Part shown: piece by piece, positions 1 to 9,743 of the stretch
Layout of the letters: the number at the start of each line of letters is the position of its first letter
How positions within the stretch are numbered: position 1 is the first letter of the stretch
Source: Pseudonocardia hydrocarbonoxydans
Lineage (GTDB): Bacteria; Actinomycetota; Actinomycetes; Mycobacteriales; Pseudonocardiaceae
Direction: 5' to 3'
DNA: 64,000 nucleotides
Assembly (NCBI RefSeq): GCF_006539565.1
Contig: NZ_BJNG01000001.1
Span: forward strand, 124,001-188,000
Position numbers and translations under genes: made by a program
Notes under the pieces: model-generated
Told to the model about the DNA's origin: nothing
The model's database searches: none
The model's input: only the letters and a program-made list of their open reading frames with translations

Positions 1-450
1 GGCGCCGGCGAACACGTCGAGGACCACCAGGTCCGCCGACGCCGCGGGCGCCTCGGCCAGTCCCGCCCGCGCGTCGGCGACCGTCACCTCGATGCCGAGA
101 CCGTCGGCGGGCAGCCGCCCGGCCACGAGATCGACCAGCGCGCCGTCGATCTCCACGACCCGCTGCGCCGAGCCGGGCCGGGTGGCGGCGACGTAGCGCG
201 GCAGCGTCCACGCCCCGCCGCCCAGGTGCAGCACGCGCAGCGGGGCGGTGGGCGCGGCGAGGAGGTCGACGAGGTGGGCGAGGCGGCGCACGTACTCGAA
301 CTCGAGGTGGGTGGGGTCGTCGAGGTCGACGTGGGACTGCGCGGTGCCGTCGACCAGCAGCGTCCAGCCCTGGGGCCGGTCGGGGTCGCCGACCAGCTCC
401 GCGCTGCCGTGGTCGACCTCGGCCCGCACCACCGCCCGGGCCCGGTTCAC
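1..450 (-). CDS. Spermidine synthase-like methyltransferase fold protein (C-terminus outside window)
   Basis: The first 150 codons of a gene that runs off the left edge. The GTG start (450-448) gives MNRARAVV. A glycine-rich SAM-type motif HLGGGAW (about residue 75), an acidic residue in VVEIDGAL ending the second strand, and DLVVLDVFAGA match the Rossmann half of the spermidine synthase superfamily. In actinobacteria many such proteins are orphan spermidine-synthase-like enzymes rather than proven polyamine makers, so the substrate is unknown. It lies 18 bases downstream of the PPOX gene on the same strand and is probably cotranscribed with it. Confidence 0.75.
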   Translation of the reverse strand, partial: MNRARAVVRAEVDHGSAELVGDPDRPQGWTLLVDGTAQSHVDLDDPTHLEFEYVRRLAHLVDLLAAPTAPLRVLHLGGGAWTLPRYVAATRPGSAQRVVEIDGALVDLVAGRLPADGLGIEVTVADARAGLAEAPAASADLVVLDVFAGA

Positions 451-468
451 CGCCCCATCCTGCCCGGC

Positions 469-897
469 TCACCCGGCGGGCGGCACCCTCCCGTACACGC
501 GGTCGACCACGGCGGTGAGCAGGACCCGGCGCTCGGCGACCATCGCGGCGCGGTACTCGTCCCAGTCGGGGTGCTCGCCGCGCACGTCGCGGTAGTAGGC
601 GACCAGCGCCTCGACCGTGTCGTCGTGCGGGTCGGCCGCGGCCGCCGTCAGCTCGGCGGTGGCCTCGCCCACGGCGTAGGCGGACAGGTCGGGGCGGGTG
701 ACCTGGTAGCTGCACCGCGGGTCGCGACGCAGGTTGCGGGTCTTGGCCCGGCCCTCGGTGACCGAGATCCGCAGGGTGCGGGTGTCCGGGTCGAACGCGT
801 GGGTCACCACCGAGGACTGGGCGCGCCCGTCGCGCTTGAGCGTGATCAGGGTGCCGCCGGGGATGTCGGTGAACAGGTCGAGCAGGTGGGGGTCCAT
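469..897 (-). CDS. PPOX-class (probably F420-dependent) oxidoreductase
   Basis: A 142-residue split-barrel flavin/deazaflavin enzyme. The run IPGGTLITLKRDGRAQSS followed by TEGRAKTRNLRRDPR is typical of the actinobacterial PPOX class F420-dependent family, in which the Lys/Arg residues contact cofactor phosphates. The ATG start is supported by AGGAG five bases upstream. The length is normal for the family. The substrate is unknown. It is first in a two-gene minus-strand unit with the spermidine-synthase-like gene and divergent from the prepilin peptidase; the 170-base gap between them holds no other feature I can support. Confidence 0.85.
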   Translation of the reverse strand: MDPHLLDLFTDIPGGTLITLKRDGRAQSSVVTHAFDPDTRTLRISVTEGRAKTRNLRRDPRCSYQVTRPDLSAYAVGEATAELTAAAADPHDDTVEALVAYYRDVRGEHPDWDEYRAAMVAERRVLLTAVVDRVYGRVPPAG

Positions 898-1068
898 GGG
901 GCTCCTGTCGGTCGGTGCCCCGGGCTTACCACAGCGGACCGTCACCGGCGCGGACGCGGACGCGGGCCGTCCACCTCGGTGCCGGCCCGTCCACAGGCGG
1001 CGGTGGGGGCCTGGTGCGGGTGGGCGGGCCGGTCGAGGCTGGTCGGGGACGGGGGAGGCGACGTGGGG

Positions 1069-1701
1069 GTGTGTGTGACGGTGGCCGGCGGGGTGGTGGC
1101 CGGGGTGGGGGCCGGGTCGGTGGCGCGGTGGCTGTTGGGCCGGATGGCGCGCGGGACGCGGGTGCGGATCCCGGTGTGCGAGGTGCTGGTCGCGCTGCCG
1201 TGGGCCGGGATCGCGGGCGGCTGGGCGGCGGGGGTGCTGCCAGGGCGGTGGGTGCCGGTGCTGCTCGGGCTGGCCTGGTTCGCGGCCGCCGCCGGGCCGG
1301 TCGACGCCCGGCACCGCCGCCTCCCCGACGCGCTCACCCTGCCCGCGGTCCCCGCCGCGCTGGTGCTGGTCGCGCCGTTGGGTGCGGGGGCGCTCGGGCG
1401 GGCGGGGCTCGGGGTGCTGCTCGCCGCGGGGGTGCACGCCGCGGTGCACCTCGCCGCGCCCGGCGCGCTGGGGGCGGGTGACGTCAAGCTGGCGGCGTCG
1501 CTGGGGGCGCCGCTGGCGGTGGTGTCGTGGCCCGCGCTCGTCGTCGCGGCGGTGGGCGCGTCGCTGCTGACGGCGCTGCTGGCCCTGGTGACCGGCGCCG
1601 GGCGCCGCGGGCGCGGGCCCGCGGTGCCGCACGGGCCGTCGATGCTGGTGGCGACGGCGGTCGTGGTCGTGGCCGCGGCGGGCGCCGGGGGTCCGTGGTG
1701 A
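1069..1701 (+). CDS. A24 family prepilin peptidase-like membrane protein
   Basis: About 210 residues, almost entirely hydrophobic, with six or seven likely membrane spans. The two aspartates of the type IV prepilin peptidase active site are visible: one in DARHRRLPDAL after the second or third helix, and one in GAGDVKLAASLG (the GxGDxK motif). The large N-terminal cytoplasmic methylase domain of classical PilD is absent, as is usual for the short actinobacterial form. The start is uncertain: GTG codons at 1063, 1069 and 1075 follow GGGGGAGG at 1051-1058. It stands just upstream of aroC. No pilin gene is in the window, so the substrate is unknown. Confidence 0.8.
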   Translation: MCVTVAGGVVAGVGAGSVARWLLGRMARGTRVRIPVCEVLVALPWAGIAGGWAAGVLPGRWVPVLLGLAWFAAAAGPVDARHRRLPDALTLPAVPAALVLVAPLGAGALGRAGLGVLLAAGVHAAVHLAAPGALGAGDVKLAASLGAPLAVVSWPALVVAAVGASLLTALLALVTGAGRRGRGPAVPHGPSMLVATAVVVVAAAGAGGPW

Positions 1702-1713
1702 GAGGATGGTCCG

Positions 1714-2886
1714 GTGCTGCGCTGGATGACCGCCGGGGAGTCCCACGGTCCTGCGCTGGTCGCCGTGCTGGAGGGCATGGTCGCCGGTGTCGGGATCACC
1801 ACCAAGGAGCTGAACGCCGAGCTGGCCCGGCGGAAGCTGGGCCACGGCCGGAGCCCGCGGATGGCGTTCGAGGCCGACGAGCTCGAGGTGATCGGGGGCC
1901 TGCGGCACGGGCTGACCCAGGGCGGCCCGGTGGCGGTGCGCATCGCCAACACCGAGTGGCCGAAGTGGGAGACCGTCATGGCGGCCGACCCCGTCGATCC
2001 CGAGCTGATCGCCGGCCGGGCGCGCAACGCCCCGCTCACCCGCCCCCGCCCCGGACACGCCGACCTGGCGGGGATGACGAAGTTCGGCTTCGACGACGCC
2101 CGGCCCGTGCTGGAGCGGGCCAGTGCGCGGGAGACGGCGGCGAAGGTCGTGCTGGGCACCGTCGCGAAGGCGTTCCTGGCGCAGGCGCTCGGCGCCGAGA
2201 TCGTGTCGCACGTCGTGGCGATCGGGGCCGTCGACGCCCCCGACGACGACCCGGTGCCCGGCCCCGGCGACCTGGAGCGCGTCGACGCCAGCCCCGTCCG
2301 TGCCTTCGCCGCGGCCACGACCGAACGCATGATGGCCGAGATCGACGCCGCCCACGAGGACGCCGACACCCTCGGCGGGGTCATCGAGGTGATCGCCTAC
2401 GGGATGCCGGTGGGCGTGGGGTCCTACGTCCAGTCCGACCGCAGGCTCGACGGCCGCCTCGCCGGTGCGCTGATGAGCATCCAGGCGATGAAGGGCGTCG
2501 AGATCGGCGACGGCTTCCGCACCGCGCACCGCCGGGGCAGCGCGGCACACGACGAGATGATCCCGGGCGACCCGGTCAAGCGGCTGTCCAACCGCGCGGG
2601 CGGCATCGAGGGCGGCATGACCAACGGCGAGCCGGTGCGCGTGCGCGTGGCGATGAAGCCGATCTCGACCGTGCCCCGGGCGCTGCGGACCATCGACACC
2701 GCCACCGGCGGCGAGGCCACCGCCATCCACCAGCGTTCCGACGCCTGCGCGGTGCCACGGGCGGGTGTCGTGGCCGAGGCGATGGTGGCGCTGGTGCTGG
2801 CCGACGCGGCGCTGGAGAAGTTCGGCGGCGACTCGATCGCCGAGACCCGTCGCAACCTCGCCGCCTACCTGGCCGCCGGCGCCTGA
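1714..2886 (+). CDS. aroC: Chorismate synthase
   Basis: Catalyses the last shikimate step, the FMNH2-dependent loss of phosphate from EPSP to give chorismate. The 390-residue length is typical. Visible signatures are GESHGPAL near the N-terminus, RPGHADLAG (about residue 111), [15 protein letters not shown] (about 295) and [11 protein letters not shown] (about 342). The start is GTG (LRWMTAGES). GAGGAT lies six bases before it, so it may be leaderless, although purine-rich GAGAGGA could also act as a ribosome site. aroK, aroB and aroQ follow, interrupted only by a short minus-strand gene. Confidence 0.97.
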   Translation: MLRWMTAGESHGPALVAVLEGMVAGVGITTKELNAELARRKLGHGRSPRMAFEADELEVIGGLRHGLTQGGPVAVRIANTEWPKWETVMAADPVDPELIAGRARNAPLTRPRPGHADLAGMTKFGFDDARPVLERASARETAAKVVLGTVAKAFLAQALGAEIVSHVVAIGAVDAPDDDPVPGPGDLERVDASPVRAFAAATTERMMAEIDAAHEDADTLGGVIEVIAYGMPVGVGSYVQSDRRLDGRLAGALMSIQAMKGVEIGDGFRTAHRRGSAAHDEMIPGDPVKRLSNRAGGIEGGMTNGEPVRVRVAMKPISTVPRALRTIDTATGGEATAIHQRSDACAVPRAGVVAEAMVALVLADAALEKFGGDSIAETRRNLAAYLAAGA

Positions 2887-2922
2887 CGCCGGGTCCGGGT
2901 CCGCGCGCGTGCGCGGGGGGTG

Positions 2923-3237
2923 TCAGCCGTCCTCGCGCGGAGGGCGGCCGGTGGCCCGGCGCACGGCGGCCCGGAAGGCCGCGGCGCGGCTGCCCGCCGG
3001 GGCGGGGTCCCCCGCGCCGGCACCGGGAGCGCCGGCACCGGGAGCGGGCGAGCCGGGGTCGGGGGAGTCCGGGTCGGGCGAGTCCGGATCGGGCGAGTCG
3101 GGATCGAAGGCCGCGAACGGGGTGCCGGTGCCCGCACCACCGGGCTCGCGCAGCTGCGGTTCGAGATGGGTCCGTCCGGAGCGGCGGGGGAGCCGCTCGG
3201 GGTCCGGCTCTCCGTCGTTCACGTGCGCTCCGATCAT
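2923..3237 (-). CDS. Hypothetical low-complexity protein with DPDSP repeats
   Basis: A 104-codon frame antisense to the aroC-aroK gap. After a charged N-terminal 40 residues it has about four tandem pentapeptides of the DPDSP type, a Pro/Gly/Ala stretch, then a basic end (AAFRAAVRRATGRPP). The repeat is a 15-base DNA unit around 3055-3110. Start choice: ATG at 3237, or GTG at 3222 preceded by GGAG six bases away, which looks better. No known domain is recognised. It could be a real small cytosolic protein or a chance open frame in GC-rich DNA; the in-frame repeat and plausible ribosome site favour the former. Confidence 0.4.
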   Translation of the reverse strand: MIGAHVNDGEPDPERLPRRSGRTHLEPQLREPGGAGTGTPFAAFDPDSPDPDSPDPDSPDPGSPAPGAGAPGAGAGDPAPAGSRAAAFRAAVRRATGRPPREDG

Positions 3238-3391
3238 GCGGTCCCCCCGGGGCCGTACTCGTCACTCTGCGCCATGACGACGCCGGGCCAGGCTAGCGCG
3301 GACCGGGCCCGGCCGGGCGATGGCGGGCCCGTGCACGGACACACAGGGTCATCGGGGAGGGGAGCGGGCGGGCCGGTCGTGTCGTGGTCAC

Positions 3392-3397
3392 TACCCT
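3392..3397 (+). promoter_or_regulatory. Leaderless -10 element of aroK (TACCCT)
   Basis: TACCCT fits the actinobacterial TANNNT -10 consensus and sits seven bases before the aroK ATG, the spacing expected if transcription begins at the start codon. No ribosome site is visible. Confidence 0.6.
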
Positions 3398-3404
3398 CGG
3401 TGCG

Positions 3405-4031
3405 ATGAACGCCCCCCTCCGCCCGACCCTGGTGATCGTCGGGCCGCCCGGCGCGGGCAAGACGACCGTCGGCAAGGTGCTCGCCCGCCGCCTCGGCGTG
3501 GGCTTCACCGACGTCGACGCGCTGATCGTCGCCCGCGCCGGGAAGTCGATCGCCGACATGTTCCTGCACGACGGCGAGGACGCCTTCCGCGCGCTGGAGC
3601 GCGAGGTCGTGGCCGAGGCACTGGGCTCGGTCGACGGCGTGCTGGCGCTGGGCGGCGGCTCGGTGCTCGCCGAGCAGACCCGCGAGGCGCTGCGCGGCCA
3701 CCGGGTGGTGCTGCTGATGGTCGGGCTCGCCGACGGGCTGCGCCGCACCGGCATGTCCACCGCGCGCCCCCTGCTGGCCGGGGTCAACCCGCGGGCCACC
3801 TTCAAGGCGCTCCTCGACGCCCGCGCGCCGCTGTACCGGGAGGTGGCGACGGTGGAGGTCGACACCGCCCGCCGCAGCGCCAACCAGGTGGCCCGCGCGG
3901 TGCTGCTCGCGCTGGGCGAGATCCCGGCCGACGCGCCCGAGCCGGCCGCCGACCCGCACGACCCCCTCGACGTCCCGACCCCGCACGAGAGCACGCTGCT
4001 GCCCGACCCGGTCCGCGTGCCGAAGGACTAG
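3405..4031 (+). CDS. aroK: Shikimate kinase
   Basis: Transfers the ATP phosphate to the 3-OH of shikimate. The 208-residue protein starts [20 protein letters not shown], with Walker A at residues 13-20, the shikimate/Mg contacts in FTDVDALI (Asp36 and Asp38) and a GGG segment (LALGGGSVL). The LID region with RPLLAG is present. The ATG at 3405 is preferred over an upstream GTG because it follows TACCCT by seven bases. The C-terminal 35 residues are an acidic, proline-rich tail beyond the usual kinase. aroB begins 27 bases later, again with its own leaderless-type promoter. Confidence 0.96.
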   Translation: MNAPLRPTLVIVGPPGAGKTTVGKVLARRLGVGFTDVDALIVARAGKSIADMFLHDGEDAFRALEREVVAEALGSVDGVLALGGGSVLAEQTREALRGHRVVLLMVGLADGLRRTGMSTARPLLAGVNPRATFKALLDARAPLYREVATVEVDTARRSANQVARAVLLALGEIPADAPEPAADPHDPLDVPTPHESTLLPDPVRVPKD

Positions 4032-4045
4032 CACCGGCACGCCGA

Positions 4046-5564
<1,519 letters not shown>

Positions 5565-5571
<7 letters not shown>

Positions 5572-5786
5572 CGCGGGTCGCGCTCCGGCGGGTACGTCTC
5601 GGCACGCGGGGCGACGACCGGTCGTGCGCGCCGGGCCAGTGTGAGGCTGGCCAGCAGCCCGACGACGCCGACGGCCGCGAGGATCCAGCCGATCAGGTCG
5701 AGGTCTAGCCCCTCGACGTCGATGTTCACCGCGAGGGCGAGGATCAGCCCGATCGCGATCAGTCCGATGCTCGATCCGATTCTCAT
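5565..5786 (-). CDS. DUF6458-type small membrane protein
   Basis: A 73-residue protein with two predicted membrane helices: [15 protein letters not shown] (residues 5-19) and [20 protein letters not shown] (31-50), separated by an acidic turn containing [10 protein letters not shown]. This layout matches the actinobacterial DUF6458 family; the family name is from memory. The C-terminus is basic and proline-rich. Function is unknown. The start ATG was chosen because it gives exactly the family-like beginning MRIGSSIG; the longer upstream frame is not membrane-like. It overlaps aroQ tail to tail. Confidence 0.7.
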
Positions 5787-5825
5787 GGCGTCCTGTACCC
5801 CGTCGTACCCGGTTCCACACCTCAC

Positions 5826-5831
5826 TACGGT
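5826..5831 (+). promoter_or_regulatory. Leaderless -10 element (TACGGT) of the M24 peptidase gene
   Basis: TACGGT sits seven bases before the GTG start, with no ribosome site between. The element falls between the divergent DUF6458 gene and this gene. Confidence 0.55.
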
Positions 5832-5838
5832 GGGCGAG

Positions 5839-6918
5839 GTGACCCACGCCGACCGCCGCGCCGCGCTGCGCGCCCTGCTCGCCGACGTCGACGCGCTGCT
5901 GGTCACCGACCTGGTCAACATCCGGTACCTGACCGGCTTCACCGGGTCCAACGCCGCGCTTCTCGTGCACGTCGACGGCGACGCGGCGAGCCGGTTCGGC
6001 ACCGACGCCCGCTACCGCCTCCAGGCCGACGCCCAGGTGCCCGACCTGGAGCGCATCGAGGACCGCGCGACGGCCCTCGCCGTCGCCGCGGCGGCGCCCG
6101 GTGCGGGCGTCCGGCGGCTGGGGTTCGAGTCCGACGCGGTCACCGTCGACGCCCTCGACGGCCTCGACGCCGCCGCCGAGGGGGTGACGCTGCACCGTGC
6201 CCCCGGGCTGGTGCAGCGTTTGCGGCGGGTCAAGGACGACGGCGAGATCGACGCCCTGCGGGCCGCCTGCGCCGTCGCCGACGCCGCGCTGGCGGGCCTG
6301 CTCGCCGACGGCGGGGTGGCCGCGGGGCGCACCGAGCGCGACGTCGCGCTCGACCTGGAGGACCGGATGCGCCGCCTCGGCGCCGACGGCCCCGCGTTCG
6401 CGAGCATCGTCGCCGCGGGCGCGCACTCCGCGGTGCCCCACCACCGGCCCACCGACGCGCCGCTGCGCGCGGGCGACCTGGTGAAGATGGACTTCGGCGC
6501 GCTCGTCGGGGGCTACCACTCCGACATCACGCGCACCGTCGTGCTCGGCCCGGCCGCGGAATGGCAGCGCGAGCTGCACGACCTCGTCGCGGCCGCCCAG
6601 CGCGCCGGCCGGGCGGCGCTCGCCCCGGGGGCCGACGTCGTCGCCGTCGACGCCGCCGCCCGCACCGTCTGCGAGGACGCCGGGCGCGGCGAGGAGTTCC
6701 TGCACGGCCTCGGGCACGGCGTCGGCCTGCAGATCCACGAGGCGCCGTCGCTCGCGCGCACCGGCACCGGCACCCTCGAGGCGGGCATGACGGTCACCGT
6801 CGAGCCCGGGGTCTACCTGGCGGGCCGGGGCGGGGTGCGCATCGAGGACACCCTCGTCGTCCGGGGGACGGGCGCGGAACCGCTGACCCGGACCACCAGG
6901 GAGCTGCTCGAGGTCTGA
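5839..6918 (+). CDS. pepQ: M24 family Xaa-Pro aminopeptidase/dipeptidase
   Basis: A 359-residue cytosolic metallopeptidase with a creatinase-type N-terminal domain (about 1-125) and a pita-bread catalytic domain. All five metal ligands are visible: Asp218 (MDFGA), Asp229 (YHSDITR), His293 ([13 protein letters not shown]), Glu322 (VEPGVY) and Glu336 (GVRIEDT). It should cleave next to proline in short peptides; whether it is an aminopeptidase P or a prolidase cannot be told from sequence. Placement directly upstream of efp is the standard actinobacterial order and fits a Pro-metabolism/translation neighbourhood. Confidence 0.92.
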   Translation: MTHADRRAALRALLADVDALLVTDLVNIRYLTGFTGSNAALLVHVDGDAASRFGTDARYRLQADAQVPDLERIEDRATALAVAAAAPGAGVRRLGFESDAVTVDALDGLDAAAEGVTLHRAPGLVQRLRRVKDDGEIDALRAACAVADAALAGLLADGGVAAGRTERDVALDLEDRMRRLGADGPAFASIVAAGAHSAVPHHRPTDAPLRAGDLVKMDFGALVGGYHSDITRTVVLGPAAEWQRELHDLVAAAQRAGRAALAPGADVVAVDAAARTVCEDAGRGEEFLHGLGHGVGLQIHEAPSLARTGTGTLEAGMTVTVEPGVYLAGRGGVRIEDTLVVRGTGAEPLTRTTRELLEV

Positions 6919-6924
6919 CCCGGG

Positions 6925-6930
6925 TACCCT
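6925..6930 (+). promoter_or_regulatory. Probable -10 element (TACCCT) for efp-nusB
   Basis: TACCCT lies immediately after the upstream peptidase stop. Transcription from about 6937 would give efp a leader of roughly 100 bases ending in AGGAG, so unlike its neighbours this gene would have a conventional leader. Confidence 0.4.
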
Positions 6931-7039
6931 GGCCCGCGGACGACGGTGCCCGGCGGCGCCGTCCAGCGAGGACACCCCCGACGCGCCCGCCCCCTCCGGC
7001 GAGCGGCGCGCCCCGAACCGACGCAGGAGATCTACTCAC

Positions 7040-7603
7040 GTGGCCACCACGAACGACCTGAAGAACGGCCTGGTGCTCAACCTGGAGGGCCAGCTCTGGG
7101 CGGTCACGGCGTTCCAGCACGTCAAGCCCGGCAAGGGCGGTGCGTTCGTGCGCACGACGCTGAAGAACGTCATGACCGGGAAGGTCGTCGACAAGACCTT
7201 CAACGCCGGCACCAAGGTGGAGACGGCCACCGTCGACCGCCGCGACATGACCTTCCTCTACCGCGACGGCTCCGACTTCGTCTTCATGGACGGCGACACC
7301 TTCGACCAGATCCCGATCCCGGAGAACACCGTCGGCACCGCCGCGGGCTACCTGCTGGAGAACCAGGTGGCGATGGTGGCGCTGCACGAGTCGGTGCCGC
7401 TGTTCGTCGAGCTCCCCACCTCGGTGGAGCTGGTGATCAGCCACACCGACCCCGGCCTGCAGGGCGACCGCTCCACCGGCGGCACCAAGCCCGCCACCCT
7501 GGAGACCGGCGCGGAGATCCAGGTGCCGCTGTTCGTCACCACCGGCGAGAAGGTCAAGGTGGACACCCGCGACGGGCGCTACCTCGGCCGCATCAGCAAC
7601 TGA
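7040..7603 (+). CDS. efp: Elongation factor P
   Basis: Rescues ribosomes stalled on polyproline by binding near the P-site tRNA. The 187-residue, three-domain protein begins [17 protein letters not shown]. The loop that reaches the peptidyl-transferase centre is [10 protein letters not shown] with Lys32; many other actinobacterial EF-Ps have Pro where this has the second Gly after Lys32. The C-terminal OB domain carries [16 protein letters not shown]. The GTG start at 7040 is preceded by CAGGAG with a 10-base spacer. No EpmA/EpmB-type modifier is nearby. The stop overlaps nusB by one base (TGATG). Confidence 0.97.
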   Translation: MATTNDLKNGLVLNLEGQLWAVTAFQHVKPGKGGAFVRTTLKNVMTGKVVDKTFNAGTKVETATVDRRDMTFLYRDGSDFVFMDGDTFDQIPIPENTVGTAAGYLLENQVAMVALHESVPLFVELPTSVELVISHTDPGLQGDRSTGGTKPATLETGAEIQVPLFVTTGEKVKVDTRDGRYLGRISN

Positions 7604-8025
7604 TGTTGCGCGCGCGCACGAAGGCCCGGAAACGGGCCCTGGACATCCTGTTCGAGTCCGAGGCCCGCGGCGACGACCCGCTCGCGGTGCTGGTGGCGCG
7701 CCGGGAGACCGACGACGCCCCGCCGGTCTCGGAGTACGCGGGGATGCTCGTCGAGGGCGTCGTCGCGCACCGGGACCGGATCGACCAGCTCCTCGCCGAG
7801 CACGCCGAGGGCTGGACGGTGGCGCGGATGCCCGCCGTCGACCGCGCGCTGCTGCGGATCGGGGTGTTCGAGCTGCTGTGGGTCGACGAGATCGACGACC
7901 CGGTGGCCATCACCGAGGCCGTCGAGCTGGCCCGCACGCTGTCCACCGACGACAGCCCGCGCTTCCTCAACGGGGTGCTGGGCCGCATCGCCGACATCGC
8001 CCCGCAGCTGCGCACCACCCGCTGA
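7603..8025 (+). CDS. nusB: Transcription antitermination factor NusB
   Basis: A 140-residue all-helical RNA-binding protein that with NusE (S10) binds boxA in rRNA leaders. Signatures are RTKARKRALDILFE at the N-terminus with its Arg-rich face, ARMPAVDRALLRIGVFELLW in the middle and VAITEAVELARTLSTDDSPRFLNGVLG near the end. It is coupled to efp by a TGATG overlap. A strong hairpin follows it and separates it from convergent bldD. Confidence 0.96.
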   Translation: MLRARTKARKRALDILFESEARGDDPLAVLVARRETDDAPPVSEYAGMLVEGVVAHRDRIDQLLAEHAEGWTVARMPAVDRALLRIGVFELLWVDEIDDPVAITEAVELARTLSTDDSPRFLNGVLGRIADIAPQLRTTR

Positions 8026-8107
8026 CGGGCCCGGCGGTCCGCAGGGCGCCGCACCCACGACGAGGCTGTGTCCCCGGCGACGCCGGGCCCATGACGACCC
8101 CGGACGC

Positions 8108-8143
8108 GCGACGGCCCCCCGCCGGATGGCGGGGGGCCGTCGC
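8108..8143. terminator. Bidirectional GC-rich hairpin between nusB and bldD
   Basis: A perfect 16-bp stem (8108-8123 with 8128-8143) closes a GGAT loop. There is no U-tract on either side, the usual actinobacterial I-shaped terminator. It is placed to end both the efp-nusB and bldD transcripts. Confidence 0.75.
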
Positions 8144-8181
8144 CGATGTGGCACGGGTGCCCTTCCCCAGGCACCCGGGCG

Positions 8182-8664
8182 TCACTGGGCCGGGCGGGCC
8201 TCCGGGGGGAGCACTCCCCAGTCGATGAGCTGGTCGGTCAGCTCGCCGGGGCTCTTGTCGTAGATGATCGCGAGCGAGCGCAGGTCCTCGGCGCGGATGC
8301 TGAGCACCTTGCCGTTGTAGTCGCCGCGCTGGCTCTGGATGGCGGCGGCGTAGCGGGCCAGCGGGCCCACCTTGTCCGCCGGGAGCTGCTGCAGCCGCTC
8401 CAGGTTGATGACGATCTTGGTGGCGGGCTCGGAACCCGACGGCACGCGGCCCTCGGGCAGGAGCTCGGCCACCGGCACGCCGTAGAAGTCGGCCAGCTCG
8501 GCCAGCTTCTGCACCGTGACGGCGCGGTCGCCGCGCTCGTACGAGCCGACCACGACCGCCTTCCACCGCCCGCCCGACTTCTGCTCCACACCGTGCAGCG
8601 ACAAACCCTGCTGCTGCCGGATGGCGCGGAGCTTCCCGCCGAGCGCCTTGGCGTAGTCGCCCAT
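8182..8664 (-). CDS. bldD: Developmental regulator BldD, c-di-GMP-binding
   Basis: A 160-residue repressor. Residues 8-70 form an XRE-type helix-turn-helix (KLRAIRQQQGLSLHGVEQKS through SYERGDRAVTVQKLAELADF). The C-terminal domain holds the full c-di-GMP signature RGD-x8-RxxD at Arg113-Gly114-Asp115 and Arg124-Asp127, spaced exactly as in Streptomyces BldD. In that family a c-di-GMP tetramer drives dimerisation and repression of sporulation genes. The order nusB-bldD-pyrR is the same as in Streptomyces. A BldD-like box overlaps its own predicted promoter, suggesting autorepression. AAAGGGG lies about nine bases before the ATG. Confidence 0.95.
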   Translation of the reverse strand: MGDYAKALGGKLRAIRQQQGLSLHGVEQKSGGRWKAVVVGSYERGDRAVTVQKLAELADFYGVPVAELLPEGRVPSGSEPATKIVINLERLQQLPADKVGPLARYAAAIQSQRGDYNGKVLSIRAEDLRSLAIIYDKSPGELTDQLIDWGVLPPEARPAQ

Positions 8665-8806
8665 ACGGCGACCCCTTTCGTGACTGGCGCCGGCCCGTCA
8701 GGACCGGCGTCGGAGGAACTGATGTGCTCTCGGGGTTCCGGCGTTCGGGGACGCCGGTCGTGTCGAGCGGTGCCCCCCGCGGCTCCCTGCGACCCCCAGT
8801 GGATCA

Positions 8807-8848
8807 ATACGGAGAGTAATCATGCGCTCGCCGTCGCCGCCAGGTCAA
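8807..8848 (-). promoter_or_regulatory. bldD promoter with a BldD-like box
   Basis: Read on the minus strand, TTGACC (8848-8843) and CATGAT (8824-8819) are 18 bases apart, a good -35/-10 pair. Right at the predicted start point lies an imperfect inverted repeat TAC-N5-GTA (8808-8818 on the plus strand), which matches seven of nine fixed positions of the Streptomyces BldD consensus as I remember it. The leader to the ATG would be about 145 bases. Confidence 0.45.
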
Positions 8849-8960
8849 GTTGTCCGGCCTGTCGCAGTCCCGTTACGCCCTGGTTCCACCCAAATGGCTG
8901 ATCGACACGCCGCCGCCTGGCGATTCGCGGGGGCCCGGGGTCGTGACGGTCAGCACTGTC

Positions 8961-8977
8961 GTGACCGGAGCGTGACC
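8961..8977 (+). promoter_or_regulatory. Direct repeat GTGACC-N5-GTGACC
   Basis: Two exact hexamers with an 11-base period, about 110 bases upstream of the pyrR start point. The spacing is that of OmpR-family response regulator sites; MtrA-type sites in actinobacteria use GTNAC half-sites. The binder is not known. Confidence 0.35.
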
Positions 8978-9074
8978 ACCTTGTGGCGAATGGGACTCCA
9001 GAGGGTGTCGAACGGCCGATGTGATGCTGCCGATGCTGCGGCGCTCGGAGGCCGGTCGGCGCCACCCGCGCTGG

Positions 9075-9131
9075 TACGGTCGCCCGCGGAAACCGTTCCT
9101 TTAAGGCCCGTCCGGTGAGGCGGGGAAGGAG
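9075..9131 (+). promoter_or_regulatory. pyrR promoter and PyrR-binding leader hairpin
   Basis: TACGGT (9075-9080) is the likely -10, giving a start near 9087. The leader contains TCCGGTGAGG (9111-9120), an exact fit to the core UCCNGNGAGG of the PyrR RNA-binding loop. It is closed by CCCG (9107-9110) with CGGG (9121-9124), and CCTT (9098-9101) can pair with AAGG (9126-9129) of the ribosome site GGAAGGAG. PyrR binding would therefore hide the Shine-Dalgarno sequence, the translational repression known for mycobacterial pyrR. Confidence 0.65.
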
Positions 9132-9137
9132 ATCCTC

Positions 9138-9743
9138 GTGGCGAACGACCGCCGCGGGGACGTCCCAGGCGCGCCCGGAGACCGGGAACTGCTCAGCGCC
9201 GCCGACGTCACCCGCACCATCGCGCGCATCGCGCACCAGATCATCGAGAAGACCGCCGGTGACGAGCGGGCCGTCCTGATCGGCATCCCGACCCGCGGCA
9301 CGATCCTCGCCCGCCGCCTCTCGGCCGCGATCGGCGAGTTCTCCGGCACCGCCCCCGAGGTCGGCTCCGTCGACGTCACGCTCTACCGCGACGACCTGCG
9401 CCGCCGCCCGGCCCGTGCGCTGGAGGACACCGATGTCCCCGACGGCGGCCTCGACGACCGGCTCGTCGTGCTCGTCGACGACGTGCTGATGTCCGGCCGC
9501 ACCGTCCGCGCCGCGCTCGACGCGCTGGCCGACCACGGCCGCCCCCGCGCGGTGCAGCTCGCCGTGCTGGTCGACCGCGGCCACCGCGAGCTGCCGATCC
9601 GCGCCGACTACGTCGGCAAGAACGTCCCCACCTCGCGCGACGAGCAGATCCTGCTGCTGCTGGCCGAGACCGACGGCGTCGACGGCGTGCGGCTGCAGCG
9701 GGGTGCAGGCGCCGGAGCCGGCTCCGGCGAGGCCGCGCCGTGA
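9138..9743 (+). CDS. pyrR: Bifunctional pyr operon regulator PyrR / uracil phosphoribosyltransferase
   Basis: Senses UMP/UTP and binds pyr leader RNA, with some uracil phosphoribosyltransferase activity. The type I phosphoribosyltransferase PRPP loop [18 protein letters not shown] (about residues 113-130) is intact, as is [14 protein letters not shown]. At 201 residues it is slightly longer than the usual 180-190 because of a Gly/Ala-rich tail. GTG start with GGAAGGAG seven bases upstream. First gene of the pyr operon; its stop overlaps the pyrB GTG by four bases. Confidence 0.95.
   Translation: MANDRRGDVPGAPGDRELLSAADVTRTIARIAHQIIEKTAGDERAVLIGIPTRGTILARRLSAAIGEFSGTAPEVGSVDVTLYRDDLRRRPARALEDTDVPDGGLDDRLVVLVDDVLMSGRTVRAALDALADHGRPRAVQLAVLVDRGHRELPIRADYVGKNVPTSRDEQILLLLAETDGVDGVRLQRGAGAGAGSGEAAP

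Larger units (their letters stand above)
8665..9137. other. Divergent bldD/pyrR control region
   Basis: 473 bases without a gene I can support. On the left are the bldD leader and promoter. Towards pyrR are three GTGAC motifs (8943, 8961, 8972), the latter two forming a direct repeat GTGACC-N5-GTGACC, then the pyrR -10 and its structured leader. A 98-codon plus-strand frame (8822-9118) crosses all of these and has no ribosome site, so it is not called. Confidence 0.6.

Noticed and set aside
3234..3276. A 13-codon minus-strand frame (MAQSDEYGPGGTA) ending in an ATGA overlap with the DPDSP protein
   Set aside because: No ribosome site or promoter that I can support; the overlap may be chance.
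8822..9118. A 98-codon frame in the bldD-pyrR region
   Set aside because: It crosses the pyrR promoter and leader, has no ribosome site and no recognisable sequence features.
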